NCBI RefSeq assembly: GCF_026262505.1
Contig: NC_067206.1
Location: forward strand, 27,357,896-27,421,895
Direction: 5' to 3'
DNA: 64,000 bases
DNA from: Trichomonas vaginalis G3
Lineage: Eukaryota > Parabasalia > Trichomonadida > Trichomonadidae
The position numbers were made by a program, and so were the translations under genes. The notes below the pieces were generated by a model. The model was given only the letters and a program-made list of their open reading frames with translations. It was not told the DNA's origin and made no database searches. Positions 42,923 through 52,988 of this stretch are shown here, one piece after another. Within the stretch, counting starts at the first letter, position 1, and each line of letters begins with the position of its first letter.

Positions 42923-42979
42923 AGCTTCTTTGACTGATTTAAATAATACAGTGCTATAACAAACTGAAATAGCACTCAA

Positions 42980-43469
42980 AATTTTATAATTTTGTTTTGG
43001 AGCAGATAAATCTATTCAAAAACGTAAACAAATCTGTAAGCATCTCTAAATGATAACGTGGGATCACTGCAATGTATTATTCCAAGCATATCACATGGCT
43101 AGAAGGCTCAATATCATGATTTTATCTAAAAAACAGATTCAAATCTGATTTGATATTGTAATAATGAATAATTATATGAGTGAATAAGTATCAAAAGTCA
43201 AAGACTTAAAATTAAAAACAAAATCCTGAAATTTACATACATCAACACCAAGCGAGATTTTTTGTGCAAAAATATCATGTCTGTAATGATTGCTAGCTAG
43301 TTTAATATGAAATTTTCTAATATTAAATGTATCACGTCATTATTTTAGGATTGATCTCGTTTTTTGACGAAAATTAGAATTTACATGTTCTTGATGACTT
43401 ATTTCTTGCATAAAAAATCTTGGATTGATTTTTTAGATTTACATTTATTCAAATTTAAATTAGACAAAA
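42980..43469. other. Intergenic region between divergent genes
   Basis: AT-rich, holds the upstream regions of the TTLL and XRN1 genes. No gene recognised. Confidence 0.6.
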
Positions 43470-46400
43470 ATGGGTGTTCCAGGCTTCTATAGATGGGTCA
43501 CTCAACGTTACCCTCTTGTAAGAAGGAGGATGAATGATCCAGCGAGGCCAAAAATTGATTATTTTTATATAGATTTCAATTGTATTATTTATAATGCGCT
43601 TAGGTCAATTAGTATGTCTTCTGGAGGAACAATACTACAATTATTTAACGAAGTATGCCGATATTTAGATGTTTTAGTACAAGTCATTAAGCCACAAATT
43701 GTTTTATTCATTTCAGTTGATGGTCCAGCTCCATTTGCCAAATGCACTCAGCAAAGATCTCGTAGATTTGTTGCAGCACGTGATAGTGTTGGTGCTGCAT
43801 TCAATACAACAGCAATTTCCGTTGGTACAACTTTTATGGAAGATTTACATCAACATTTACTCGAATACTTCAAGAGAAAAGTAAATTCCGATAGAGCTTG
43901 GTCTACTCCTCAGTTAATTTACAGCTCACATCGTACTCCTGGCGAAGGAGAACATAAATTCTTCAATTACATTCGTGAAATTCGAAAAACCGCCGATTAC
44001 GATCCAAACTCAACACACTGTATCTACTCACCCGACGCAGATCTTATTTTCTTAGCTTTACAATCCAAAGAAAAATATATTTATATTATGAGAGAATGGG
44101 ATGCCTGGGTTGGTCCCAATGAGAATGTAGGCAACGGAAAACTCGCGAAACTCAAGACAGGAGCCGATGATTTTGAGTTATTACATTTACCAATATTAAA
44201 AGAGTATCTTTCCTACGATTTCCCTGGTATTCCTTTATCCAACCTTGTTGATGATTTCGCCGGTTTCTCTTTCTTGATCGGAAACGACTTCATTCCTCAT
44301 TTCCCTGATGTAATCATTCAACACGGCGACTTTGACCAAGTTGTCATTGCTTATCAGAAGTCACTGCTCGAGACGAAGCAGTATTTGATCGTTGACGGCA
44401 AGTTTAATAAGCCTGCCCTTCAGATTTTCCTTCGTTCTGTTGTTCATCAACTCAAGAACAAATCTAAGAAACAAGAAAAGGCAGAACAAGACAAACAGAT
44501 GCAAAATTACTTGAAAACAGCACGAACATACATCAGTGAAAAGTATCCAGAGGAAACAAAGAGAGATCCAGAATTTGAGAAGAAACTATCATTTTCAGTT
44601 CTTGACTCATTCGACTGGGTTCTTGAATATTACACAGAAGGCTGTCCTTCATGGACTTGGTGTTTCCAATACTTTTACGCACCACCTCTCATCATCGTTT
44701 CAGAGTATGTTCTTGAACACTCTTCACATTTCGAACTATCTCGACCACCACTTCCATTCGAACAACTTTTGTGCATTTTACCACCACAATCAGCAAACCT
44801 TCTTCCATCAGCACTTTCATCATTAATGTTCAGTCCATCACCTATCTCATCATACTACCCTACATCATTCAGTATCGATTTGAACGGTCGTGCCGTTGAA
44901 CACGAAGGTGTTGTTTTAATTCCATTTGTTGATGTTGAGAAAGTTCGAGAACTTGTTTCTTCCAATCTTTCCAAACTTGGACCAAACGAAACCGAGCGAA
45001 ACACTATTATTCCATCATATATCATTTCATCTGAAGGTGAAGTTCCCTTTGATGTCACATTTCCACGACCAAAATCAACTAAGTCATATTGTATTCCACC
45101 CGGCTTACCACTCTTCAGCAATCCTCCTATGCCTATGAGTATCATTCGCACAGTTGTTCCTGTCAACATCTTCCAACGTCCAAGTCAAGGCGAATCATTG
45201 CTTATTTCCGTTGATTGTAGCCGCTACGAAGAATTTCCACCCATGGGCCTTTCTGATTTCGAAGATCCAGGTGAAGTCCTTGGTAAAGTTGTTCTTGTCA
45301 ACTGGCCATTCTTACGTCCCTGTTTAGTTTGTCAAGTTGGTGACTGTGCCGGTGCATTATCTATCAGCAAAGATGGATCCATCTGCGCGATTCCATCACT
45401 TAGTACAGAGTTTTGTAACATGATCTACAAGTACAAGAAAGATTACGCACTTGATGTTAAACAGTGCAAAGTCATTCTTGGTGTTCGTTTACTTTGTATC
45501 TCTAATTCGGGTGAGACTCGCTTCACATTCGCCAACGAAATCACATATGTTCCATTTGAACTTTGTGTTCCAGTTTCTAAGACTAACACATTGGAACGAT
45601 TTTTCACAACACAGAACATTGAATCACTTCGAGAAGGTATGAAAGTTGTTGTTACTTGTGGTGAATACTCAGGAAATGTCGGTGTTATTCAACAGATCAA
45701 AGGCGACGGAGTCGATGTTAAAATTTTTAAACGTATCTATCCAACAAGTATGAAACAAGAATTTGAAGGAAGTCGTGATAACTGGGTTAGCTACGACAGT
45801 GTTCTTCAAGAATTTGGTGTTGATCCTAGTCTTTTCCACGCCGCACTCAGTTCTCTTCCAGTTTCACGTGAAAAAGATTTGAATGTTGCATTGACTCTTT
45901 TCTACGACGACAAATTTTTAGAAGGATTTGTTAATTATAGTGGTAAGACATTGCAACTTTCTAAAGAAGCTAAATTCATCATCGCTGAGTATTTCAAACG
46001 ATCGGGTAAACTTTTAGATTTTTTGCGAAATTACGATGATTCACGCGAATTAAAATTTGTTGACAAAACAGATCTTTTCGATGGATCTCCGAGTGAAGTT
46101 GACCGAAAGACACGAGAACTTGTCCAGTGGATCCGCGAAGTCAGTAAGACATCGAAATTCTACTTAGTTGACAACAAATACATGACAATCGAACAGAGTA
46201 CATTAGAGAGTTTGGAGCGTCTTCTTATTGGTTCACGTATTGAAGATGAAGAAATATGCGAAGTTACAATACCTATTAGTTCTATTTTGTCACGTGGTAT
46301 GCAGAAAAGCGAAAACCAATCAGCAGCTATTTCTAACCGTGTTATTTGTATTTCCGAATGTGGTTCTACTCCATTCGGCACATTTGGTAGTATTGTTGGT

Positions 46401-46532
46401 CTTGACCGCAAGAAGCGTGAAGCATTTGTTTTGTCGGACGAGGTTCTTGAGTTCGGCACTAACATGCGTAAGCGTCTTACCACTCTTCGAGGTTTTGTTG
46501 AGAAAATTGATGATTTGTGGATTATTCAATAA
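43470..46532 (+). CDS. XRN1: XRN1-type 5'-3' exoribonuclease
   Basis: The 1020-residue protein opens MGVPGFYRWVTQRYPL as XRN enzymes do. The N-terminal nuclease has the conserved acidic sites YIDFNCIIYNA near residue 32, GEGEHKFFNYIR near 157 and SPDADLIFLAL near 186. C-terminal to it are SH3/KOW-like segments (residues about 725-770 with VVVTCGEYSGNVGVIQQI). XRN1 degrades decapped, 5'-monophosphate RNA in the cytoplasm; XRN2-type enzymes are nuclear. The length is shorter than yeast Xrn1 (about 1530) and nearer XRN2, but I see no CCHC finger, so XRN1-type is favoured. The stop codon is followed by a TAAAT context. Confidence 0.9.
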   Translation: MGVPGFYRWVTQRYPLVRRRMNDPARPKIDYFYIDFNCIIYNALRSISMSSGGTILQLFNEVCRYLDVLVQVIKPQIVLFISVDGPAPFAKCTQQRSRRFVAARDSVGAAFNTTAISVGTTFMEDLHQHLLEYFKRKVNSDRAWSTPQLIYSSHRTPGEGEHKFFNYIREIRKTADYDPNSTHCIYSPDADLIFLALQSKEKYIYIMREWDAWVGPNENVGNGKLAKLKTGADDFELLHLPILKEYLSYDFPGIPLSNLVDDFAGFSFLIGNDFIPHFPDVIIQHGDFDQVVIAYQKSLLETKQYLIVDGKFNKPALQIFLRSVVHQLKNKSKKQEKAEQDKQMQNYLKTARTYISEKYPEETKRDPEFEKKLSFSVLDSFDWVLEYYTEGCPSWTWCFQYFYAPPLIIVSEYVLEHSSHFELSRPPLPFEQLLCILPPQSANLLPSALSSLMFSPSPISSYYPTSFSIDLNGRAVEHEGVVLIPFVDVEKVRELVSSNLSKLGPNETERNTIIPSYIISSEGEVPFDVTFPRPKSTKSYCIPPGLPLFSNPPMPMSIIRTVVPVNIFQRPSQGESLLISVDCSRYEEFPPMGLSDFEDPGEVLGKVVLVNWPFLRPCLVCQVGDCAGALSISKDGSICAIPSLSTEFCNMIYKYKKDYALDVKQCKVILGVRLLCISNSGETRFTFANEITYVPFELCVPVSKTNTLERFFTTQNIESLREGMKVVVTCGEYSGNVGVIQQIKGDGVDVKIFKRIYPTSMKQEFEGSRDNWVSYDSVLQEFGVDPSLFHAALSSLPVSREKDLNVALTLFYDDKFLEGFVNYSGKTLQLSKEAKFIIAEYFKRSGKLLDFLRNYDDSRELKFVDKTDLFDGSPSEVDRKTRELVQWIREVSKTSKFYLVDNKYMTIEQSTLESLERLLIGSRIEDEEICEVTIPISSILSRGMQKSENQSAAISNRVICISECGSTPFGTFGSIVGLDRKKREAFVLSDEVLEFGTNMRKRLTTLRGFVEKIDDLWIIQ

Positions 46533-46699
46533 ATTTTTATTTATAAATTACTTCAAACTTATTTCACAACTATAAACAACATTGTTTTTAAGGCTTCTCT
46601 CAGACCAAACAGCTGAAAAGTCATTTGAATTCATATTTTCTCTCCAGTGAATTGTTTTCTATTTGATTTATTCATTTGAATTGATATTTTTAAAGGAGG

Positions 46700-47208
46700 A
46701 CTTAAGGGTGCACTTACACCCCTATGACATGGCTTTCAATTTAGATGTTTAAGGTTAATTTTCAATGACGCTTCAAGCCAGGAGTAGGTGCCAAAAGTGC
46801 TTACTCTTAAACAACCGTCGGATTTCCGGGTGAAATCGTGACACACTTTCGTCTTTCGTAGGCAGTGGTGGTTGTTACAAAAGGTAACTTCGAATGTAGC
46901 GTGAAATCTGCAAAAAAAATTCTGAAATTTGAATGGAGAACACAAAAATTGAATAGTTTACGTCAATAAAAAAGAGAAAAATGAAGTCAATGTGTCTCGA
47001 ACCTAGGACTTAGAGCAGCAATCCCACTGTTTATCAAATTACACTACATGCATCTCTCACCTCAGTGAATGAGATCAACTATATGATAACTTTTTCCCCA
47101 TTATATTCTTGTGGAAAAGTGACAAATAGCAACTTTGACCCTCTCTCTTCAAGCCAGTTGTCAAAAATTTGAATCAAAGTCAGAAGGGCGTAAGTGCAGC
47201 CTTAAAAA
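46700..47208. repeat. Possible MITE with TTAAGGGTGCAC-type ends
   Basis: The left end TTAAGGGTGCACTTACACCCCT (written without interruption only to 20 here: TTAAGGGTGCACTTACACCC) faces AAGGGCGTAAGTGCAGCCTTAA near 47187-47208, matching at most positions. The ends resemble element D's (ATTAAGGGTGCAC). No clear target duplication is visible, so the boundaries are tentative. Confidence 0.45.
46990..47075 (-). ncRNA. Degenerate tRNA-like sequence (A-box and B-box)
   Basis: On the minus strand a TAGTGTAATTTG block (47035-47046) resembles a tRNA A-box, and GGTTCGAGAC (46994-47003) a B-box, about 31 bases apart as in real tRNAs. The T-arm stem and acceptor do not pair well, so this is a tRNA-derived relic or SINE-like head rather than a working tRNA. 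Confidence 0.3.
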
Positions 47209-47398
47209 TAAACCCGAAAATATTGTCGCATCTGTTTTAGATAGATACTCAATCCTCAAATGTGAAAACCGAAATAAAAGAATATTTACAGAATGATATT
47301 GATATTCTTCTATATTTACTCTAAACTCTGTTTCATTTTATGCGACCATTATTGTGCGTGATCAAGGTCAATGAATACTCAAATTGAATATGTTTTTA

Positions 47399-47620
47399 TT
47401 AAGATATGATAGAAACCAGAAAAACAATGAAGAATAGTTTATTTTTTCGTTTGTAGTTAACTTTGATTTCTTCTTTGATTTCTGTCTTTGTTTCTTCTTT
47501 TGTTTTTTCTGGAAATTCAAGTTCGACTTCTGCAAAACATAAACCAGTAGATCCATATGTACCAGGTTTCGAAATGTCGAAATAACATCCTTTAACTATA
47601 GTCTGAATGAAATTTGTCAT
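47399..47620 (-). CDS. Small protein with acidic/lysine tail and C-terminal hydrophobic end
   Basis: A 73-residue frame from ATG (47620). The first half (MTNFIQTIVKGCYFDISKPG, then TYGSTGLCFAEVELEFPEK) looks like a small folded segment; the second half is E/K-rich and then IFFIV.FLVSIIS. It could encode a small tail-anchored protein, but composition and length leave doubt. It could also be a decayed fragment. Confidence 0.35.
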   Translation of the reverse strand: MTNFIQTIVKGCYFDISKPGTYGSTGLCFAEVELEFPEKTKEETKTEIKEEIKVNYKRKNKLFFIVFLVSIIS

Positions 47621-47920
47621 GAATTTGAAATAAAGTCAGATGAACGTATGTGCACCATTAAATATATTTTAAAACTCCAGATATTTTTCTGATGCGCTGA
47701 AACAGAAAAAAAATTGAAATATCATGGAAAAAAATTAACTATCTATTCTCTTTGAAGTTCATCTTAAAGTTGAATTAGAAATTAAACACGAAGAAGAAAC
47801 TAATTTTGTTTTCAAAGGGAACAAAATAGCACTTATGTCATCACATTTTCACAAAAATACAACTTAAACCCATTAATTGGAATGCTTTCGAAAGTTATAG
47901 TAAAGACAAAATTATTTATT

Positions 47921-48952
47921 CTATATTAGACATGGAAAGATTGTGAAAAGAAAAGGAAAATATATTTGGCACATTGAATTTTCTGTGCATTTTTTTAGAG
48001 AAACTATTGTGATCCTTATTGCACCTCTATTATTATTTCCAATTCCTCGGATTGAGGTCTCTGATTTGAAGAAAAGAGGCATAGTGTTATTTCCTTGTAT
48101 CATTACAGGATTTATGAATTTTATTCCTGAATAATGAATTGAGGAATTTATTGGGCTTGGATTTTCATTTAATGAGCTATTCAATGCAATACAACCATCA
48201 TATCCCGAAATAAAGGAGCTTCCCCCTCCACCAGCACCTGCCCTATCAACAGATCCGCCGCTGAAATATCCATTTCCTCCGATTCCTCCCATATCATCAG
48301 AGTTATAATTTACATAAGAAACTCCGAACGATCCTTGATATCCAATCAATGTTCTAAAATTTGGGGCTGAGCTTCCACCAGATCTCTGTGTACCACCCCC
48401 AGAAATCGAATTTGGGCATGGTTCATAATTCAAACTGCAGTTGGAGAAGCCTTTTCCTCCTTCAAGGCCTCCTCCATTTCCCCCAATGGAATTATGCCAC
48501 TCTGAGCCCCCACCACCGCCCGCAATTAGAATACGCGAGCGTAGGGAAATAGGATCTGACCAATCAAAGGTTTTACTTGCGTTCAATCTCACGTCGGAGG
48601 AACCACCCCCGATAGCAAAGAAATAATTTCCTTTCGAAGTGTAACTAAACATGGAATTAAAAAATGAAATTGATCCAATATATAAATAGAGAGTCAATGG
48701 GTTTTTTACTTTTAGGACGCCTGAAGAATAGCCTCCCAGGCCAGGAATCGAATCTCCTGCTTGATGATGTTGGAATGAACCAACAGATCCCCATGCTTCG
48801 ATAAGATAAGTGCCGCTACTCAAGTCAACTGTGTATGGTGTGCAGTCATATATACTATCATTACATGGATAACCAAATGTATACTGGTTTTCGGTTTCAG
48901 TGACATTTAATGATCCAATTGATTCTTTGGAGAGTTTGTATTTGATTGCCAT
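47921..48952 (-). CDS. Glycine-rich (ALK/LTK-type GRD) protein
   Basis: A 343-residue frame from ATG. Near the start are YTFGYPCNDSIYDCTPYTVDL and a GTYLIEAWGSVG segment. The centre is dominated by glycine clusters (AIGGGSSDVR, RILIAGGGGGSEWHN, GGNGGGLEGGKGF, GAGGGGSSF). This is the pattern of the glycine-rich domain of ALK/LTK receptors and of a protein family expanded in T. vaginalis, often predicted at the surface. No signal peptide is evident at the N-terminus; a short hydrophobic tail ends the protein (YFPFLFTIFPCLI), possibly a lipid-anchor signal or membrane end. A ligand or adhesion role is inferred. Confidence 0.75.
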   Translation of the reverse strand: MAIKYKLSKESIGSLNVTETENQYTFGYPCNDSIYDCTPYTVDLSSGTYLIEAWGSVGSFQHHQAGDSIPGLGGYSSGVLKVKNPLTLYLYIGSISFFNSMFSYTSKGNYFFAIGGGSSDVRLNASKTFDWSDPISLRSRILIAGGGGGSEWHNSIGGNGGGLEGGKGFSNCSLNYEPCPNSISGGGTQRSGGSSAPNFRTLIGYQGSFGVSYVNYNSDDMGGIGGNGYFSGGSVDRAGAGGGGSSFISGYDGCIALNSSLNENPSPINSSIHYSGIKFINPVMIQGNNTMPLFFKSETSIRGIGNNNRGAIRITIVSLKKCTENSMCQIYFPFLFTIFPCLI

Positions 48953-49542
48953 GTAGAGAAGTCATATACTTAAAGAAAATTGTTTAAATCTATATTTGCA
49001 AATATGATTTTATGTTAAATTTGAAATAGATAAAAAAGAATTTTGGATTCTAGTGTTGCGGTAATATGGCCGATATAGCCTTTGAAGTCTGTAAATGCAT
49101 AGATGTTTAAAATTTTGATAAATGTGATCCTAGAGCGTTGGTTTAACTGAATTCAAAATTCTTTGATCAGTGGTAATTTGTCAAAAAACGGGTGAAAAAA
49201 TTTTTTTCAAAAATTAGAATTACTTACTTTTAATGCTGCTGAAACAAAATTTAAATGTAATGATATTTAAATTTTTGACAGCTTTTGTAGCAAAAATTTT
49301 CAAAAAATAGGAATTGAATGTACCATAAATTAGTTATTATAATTGCTCAGATGGATGTTGTTATTTGATTTTTTGACAATTGTTCGGACACATGTAGTAA
49401 ATTTTAAAAAATTCTTCCATTGTTGACGTTAACAAATATTGATTTAATTAAAAACAAGACTCTAATATATTAGATCCACAAAATCTAGGATCTATTCAAT
49501 TTTTGGGCAAGAGATATTGATTTTCTATATCTCTAAGAAAAC
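48953..49542. other. Intergenic stretch
   Basis: AT-rich DNA upstream of the glycine-rich gene and downstream of the next minus-strand gene. Nothing recognised. Confidence 0.6.
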
Positions 49543-50082
49543 TCACCAGAACTTTGGGAGTGGCTGTGTTGAGAGTTCCGATTTTGGAATTGAAACTTGG
49601 ACTTCTTTTTTAATGATTGGGATATTAGTTTTGTTTCGAAGTTTTCTATTGGCCTGTCTAATCATCTCTTTTTCAATGTGGATCTTATGGAGGTCACAAA
49701 GTCTATCCATTTCATTTCTAAAACTGTTATCAGCTGTTCTAAGTGCATTCATTTGAATGTTTGAATTGATAAAATTGTTTTTATTCATTAGTTCATCTAA
49801 AACATTTTTATTGGAAAAATAGTAGGATATGTTGTTTGTCACATAAATGCAGGCATCACTCTGAATTTCATATTCCTTGAATTTCATGTTTCTCACGAGA
49901 AGTCTACCATTATATATATAAGATGGAATAAATTTGTCACTTTTGCAAACCAAATCTAATATACTAATAGATGAGTTTTTTGTTACTACGACTGTTTTAA
50001 CTTGGTGAGATTGATTGTAGAGGTATAATATCATCTTTGATTGTGAGTCAAACTCCGACATAGTCTGATAAGAGACAAGCAT
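49543..50082 (-). CDS. Possible ubiquitin-like-fold protein
   Basis: The 179-residue frame starts with ATG at 50082; a second ATG at 50061 (MSEFDS) is an alternative. Residues about 17-90 (MILYLYNQ, VKTVVVTKNSSISILDL, YIYNGRLLVRNMKF, ACIYVTNNISYYF) have the strand and turn pattern of a beta-grasp fold like ubiquitin. The remainder is basic and helical (EMIRQANRKLRNK). No diglycine end is present. Function not assignable; the fold is an eye judgement. Confidence 0.5.
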   Translation of the reverse strand: MLVSYQTMSEFDSQSKMILYLYNQSHQVKTVVVTKNSSISILDLVCKSDKFIPSYIYNGRLLVRNMKFKEYEIQSDACIYVTNNISYYFSNKNVLDELMNKNNFINSNIQMNALRTADNSFRNEMDRLCDLHKIHIEKEMIRQANRKLRNKTNIPIIKKEVQVSIPKSELSTQPLPKFW

Positions 50083-50702
50083 TGGAAATGATGAAAAAAA
50101 GTGATTGATTTAAAACCTCTCAATTTTATTTTTCCGGATATTTTTTTTAACACCAATGGAAAAGGAAAACTAATAAAATATGGATATGACTAATGAAATA
50201 TAAGCAAAAAAAGGCAAAGCACATTTAACTCTCATTCAATATTTTTTCCATAACTTTTGCCACAAAACAATTATTTAAGAACTTTACATGACATTTCCAT
50301 CAGAATGAAAAAACACCACCAATACTGCCACGCATTGGTAAATTTCCATTGTGGTATTTAAAAATCATAATGTATATCAACTACTTAATGGCATATTCTA
50401 TGATTATCAACATAACAATTTGTCAAAAAACATAGGAACAAATTGGATAAAATCTATAATTTCCATTATTTAAGAAATATGAAATTTATGATCTCTTTTC
50501 GCTAGATTCTTGCTGGAATGTTTACATTTCAAGTTTTTTGATCGATAATATTGATATCTGAATCAAAATTTTTTTCAAACATTTAAAAATCATCGTTCGA
50601 ATATGATTTATTGTATTCCTGGTAGTTGGCTATTCTATCTGTATTGTTTTTGATTCACGAAAAAAACATCCAATAAAAAAGTGTTTGGCCCTTTTTGTAA
50701 AA
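50083..50702. other. Intergenic region between divergent genes
   Basis: AT-rich, no gene seen. It contains the start regions of the ubiquitin-like and nicalin genes; ATTCACGAAA near 50655 could be the initiator of nicalin. Confidence 0.55.
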
Positions 50703-52067
50703 ATGTTTGTTTTTCTTACCCTTTCTCACCTTGTTTCATGCTGGAGCACGGTGGATGTTGACAGACTCCTTCAGTTTAGTCCAAATGTATCAGACTCTAC
50801 ATCATTTGGCTCGACAAGAGCTTCATTTGATTCTGCATTAGGAGATTTTAACTCAAAGCCAGATTCCAATCAAGCAGTTATCGTAGATCTCGAAAAAATT
50901 ACATTAGATGAACTTAAAAAGCATCTAAATGTTTCCTCACCTATCATTATTCAAGTTCCAGAAAAACAAATTGACACAAGTGAACTTGAAAAGCTTTTAC
51001 TCAAGTCAGGACATAAATCACCAATTTACTTTGCTTATGGCAATCAAAAAATCCCAACAAACTACACATATGTCAAAACTATTGAAAATCCATCCAACTC
51101 AGGACTGAAGAAAGTCAAATTACAGAACGTTGTTGCAACAATGAACTCATCAAAGACATTTGATCGTCAGAGAATTGCAATAATTTCCGCTCCATTTGAT
51201 TCATTCTCTGTTGTTCCATCAGCAAACATTGGTGCTAACCGCAATGGCATTGCTCTTGCAGCTTTCCTCGAATCCATGCGTCTTGTTTCTAAATTCCCTG
51301 TTACAAATAATTGGGTTTTGATGTTTGCCCTCGTAGATGGCCAATACTGTGCTATGGAAGGTCTCGAGCACTTCATCAACTCAATCTCCACACCACATGG
51401 CTTTTCTGTTGAGTTTGCTCTCTCATTAGAAAACATCGCTTCAAAGACACTCAAAGGACACTTTGCAACAAAGCTAAAGCGTGATTCAGCCTTTACAAAG
51501 TTCATGTACTGCCTTAAAGATGCTCTTAATACAACAGGAATCCCATTTGAATGCGATCTTTCAGAAGAAAAGCACGGCCAACTCGTTTACGGATCTCACC
51601 TTCTTAGTGCCATCTCCATTACAGCTCCAGAAGAGGAAGATGACCTTGCTCATATCACAGATTTCAAATCTGACGATGAACGCGCTAACGATATCGCATG
51701 GGCTGTATCAGAAGCTCTTCTCAGAATGATGTACAATACAGATAACTCAGCCGTTATGGTCGAACGCCGCTCAGTTAACGCAATTTACTGGACAAAGGTC
51801 GCAATGCAGCCAAGAATGGTCCATGTCAGAGATCCAAAGTATGTAGATACAATTGCTCAGTGGATGTCCAAGTTTGGCCAGGTAAAGATCGACCGTTGGA
51901 CAACAACAAATTGTCCAAAATTGTACTCAGCAACAAAGTCAAAGATTGTTTTGTATAACCGTACTCCAGCTTCAGTTACACTTACCATCATCATTGGAAC
52001 TATTATTTATGGCATTATTGTTCTCCTCGCTGTTGGCCGCCAAAAACTTCAGAAATTCTTCAATTAA
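50703..52067 (+). CDS. NCLN: Nicalin-like ER membrane protein
   Basis: From the ATG at 50703 the protein has 454 residues. It opens with a signal peptide (MFVFLTLSHLVSCWS), followed by a long luminal M28-peptidase-like domain, and one membrane span near the C-terminus (LTIIIGTIIYGIIVLLAVG). RIAIISAPFDSFSVVPSAN then ANRNGIALAAFLESMRL aligns in order with the nicalin/nicastrin core, where metal-binding residues of active peptidases are lost. Nicalin is part of the ER multipass translocon with TMEM147 and NOMO. Nicastrin of gamma-secretase is larger, so nicalin is favoured. A TTG six codons upstream was not used. Confidence 0.78.
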   Translation: MFVFLTLSHLVSCWSTVDVDRLLQFSPNVSDSTSFGSTRASFDSALGDFNSKPDSNQAVIVDLEKITLDELKKHLNVSSPIIIQVPEKQIDTSELEKLLLKSGHKSPIYFAYGNQKIPTNYTYVKTIENPSNSGLKKVKLQNVVATMNSSKTFDRQRIAIISAPFDSFSVVPSANIGANRNGIALAAFLESMRLVSKFPVTNNWVLMFALVDGQYCAMEGLEHFINSISTPHGFSVEFALSLENIASKTLKGHFATKLKRDSAFTKFMYCLKDALNTTGIPFECDLSEEKHGQLVYGSHLLSAISITAPEEEDDLAHITDFKSDDERANDIAWAVSEALLRMMYNTDNSAVMVERRSVNAIYWTKVAMQPRMVHVRDPKYVDTIAQWMSKFGQVKIDRWTTTNCPKLYSATKSKIVLYNRTPASVTLTIIIGTIIYGIIVLLAVGRQKLQKFFN

Positions 52068-52475
52068 AATACATAAAGTTACACATCTTGCTATACAGGC
52101 ACATCTTTAGCCAGATTTATTTTATGTACAATGATAATATAAACACAAATAAAAATTATTTTCTTAACTCTTCAAAATTTTTACATATTATTGCAAGAAA
52201 GTGCCTTAAGTTAATATAGGTGTTATCCTTTTTAAAGATTTTTATATCAAAATAAGTCAATAATTTAAATACCAAAATAAATAATAATGACAGCCGATCA
52301 AACTCTATGGATTTTCAAGGTCTCGGAGGAAAAAGAAAAGATGGATAAATATATAAGCTTTTTATTTTAACATTTAATAAAGATCTCAAATTAATCATGG
52401 ACGAGAAACTCAAAAGATTGTGCTTTTGAGATATACAAATAATGATTATTACTTTACTATACTATAAAAAATGAT
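52068..52475. other. Intergenic stretch
   Basis: AT-rich DNA between convergent genes. Nothing recognised. Confidence 0.55.
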
Positions 52476-52988
52476 CTATTGAGCACAATACTGTAGAGAA
52501 TCTTCGGCGGTCTTTCTAACGCGCTTCTTATATTCATCGATATCATTCTTGTATATCTTTGCAGCCTCTATATTCATTGGCGATTCTGGATTTGGATCTG
52601 AAAGCATGGATAGAACAGAGATAATAATGGATTCAACAGTATGAATTGGGAGCCATCTCTCTGATTTGTCTTCGTATTCGTATTGATCTTTGCCCGGTGG
52701 GTGAAGAATGGAAATGCAAACTTCGCCTGTGTTTTTGATATTTGGATGGAACATGGGGCAAATGAATTTCATTGTAGGTGGATTATTTGGATAGTCATCT
52801 GGAAAATTGAGTACTGCTGGGTAATAGCCTCCTTCATATGGTGTTCCTGCCGGACCAAATACTGTAACTCTCCATTTAAAGACATCGTTATCAATTAAAC
52901 CAGCAGAGAACATGTTGGTTGAGTTGTGTGAGATTTCCTTGAACTGTCTGGCGAGAATTAACTGGGCGCTCGCTCTTGAACCGGTCAT
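52476..52988 (-). CDS. UBC7: UBE2G1/UBE2G2 (Ubc7)-type ubiquitin-conjugating enzyme
   Basis: Start at the ATG 52988 (MTGSRASAQLILARQFKEI) gives 170 residues, matching the E2 family; the open frame extends 11 codons upstream without an ATG. The catalytic cysteine is in GEVCISILHPPGKDQYEYE (Cys91). The loop inserted after it and the DKSERWLPIHTVESIIISVLSML stretch are typical of the UBE2G type, closer to UBE2G1 than UBE2G2. These enzymes build K48-linked chains and serve ER-associated degradation. A TCATTT initiator candidate is 10 bases upstream (52998-53003). Confidence 0.92.
   Translation of the reverse strand: MTGSRASAQLILARQFKEISHNSTNMFSAGLIDNDVFKWRVTVFGPAGTPYEGGYYPAVLNFPDDYPNNPPTMKFICPMFHPNIKNTGEVCISILHPPGKDQYEYEDKSERWLPIHTVESIIISVLSMLSDPNPESPMNIEAAKIYKNDIDEYKKRVRKTAEDSLQYCAQ

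Larger units (their letters stand above)
46533..47367. other. Intergenic region with a MITE-like inverted pair and a tRNA-like piece
   Basis: Bases 46700-47208 are bounded by imperfect inverted ends. A tRNA-like promoter pair is on the minus strand near 46994-47046. CTTCAAGCCAG occurs twice, at about 46769 and 47148. No gene recognised. Confidence 0.5.
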
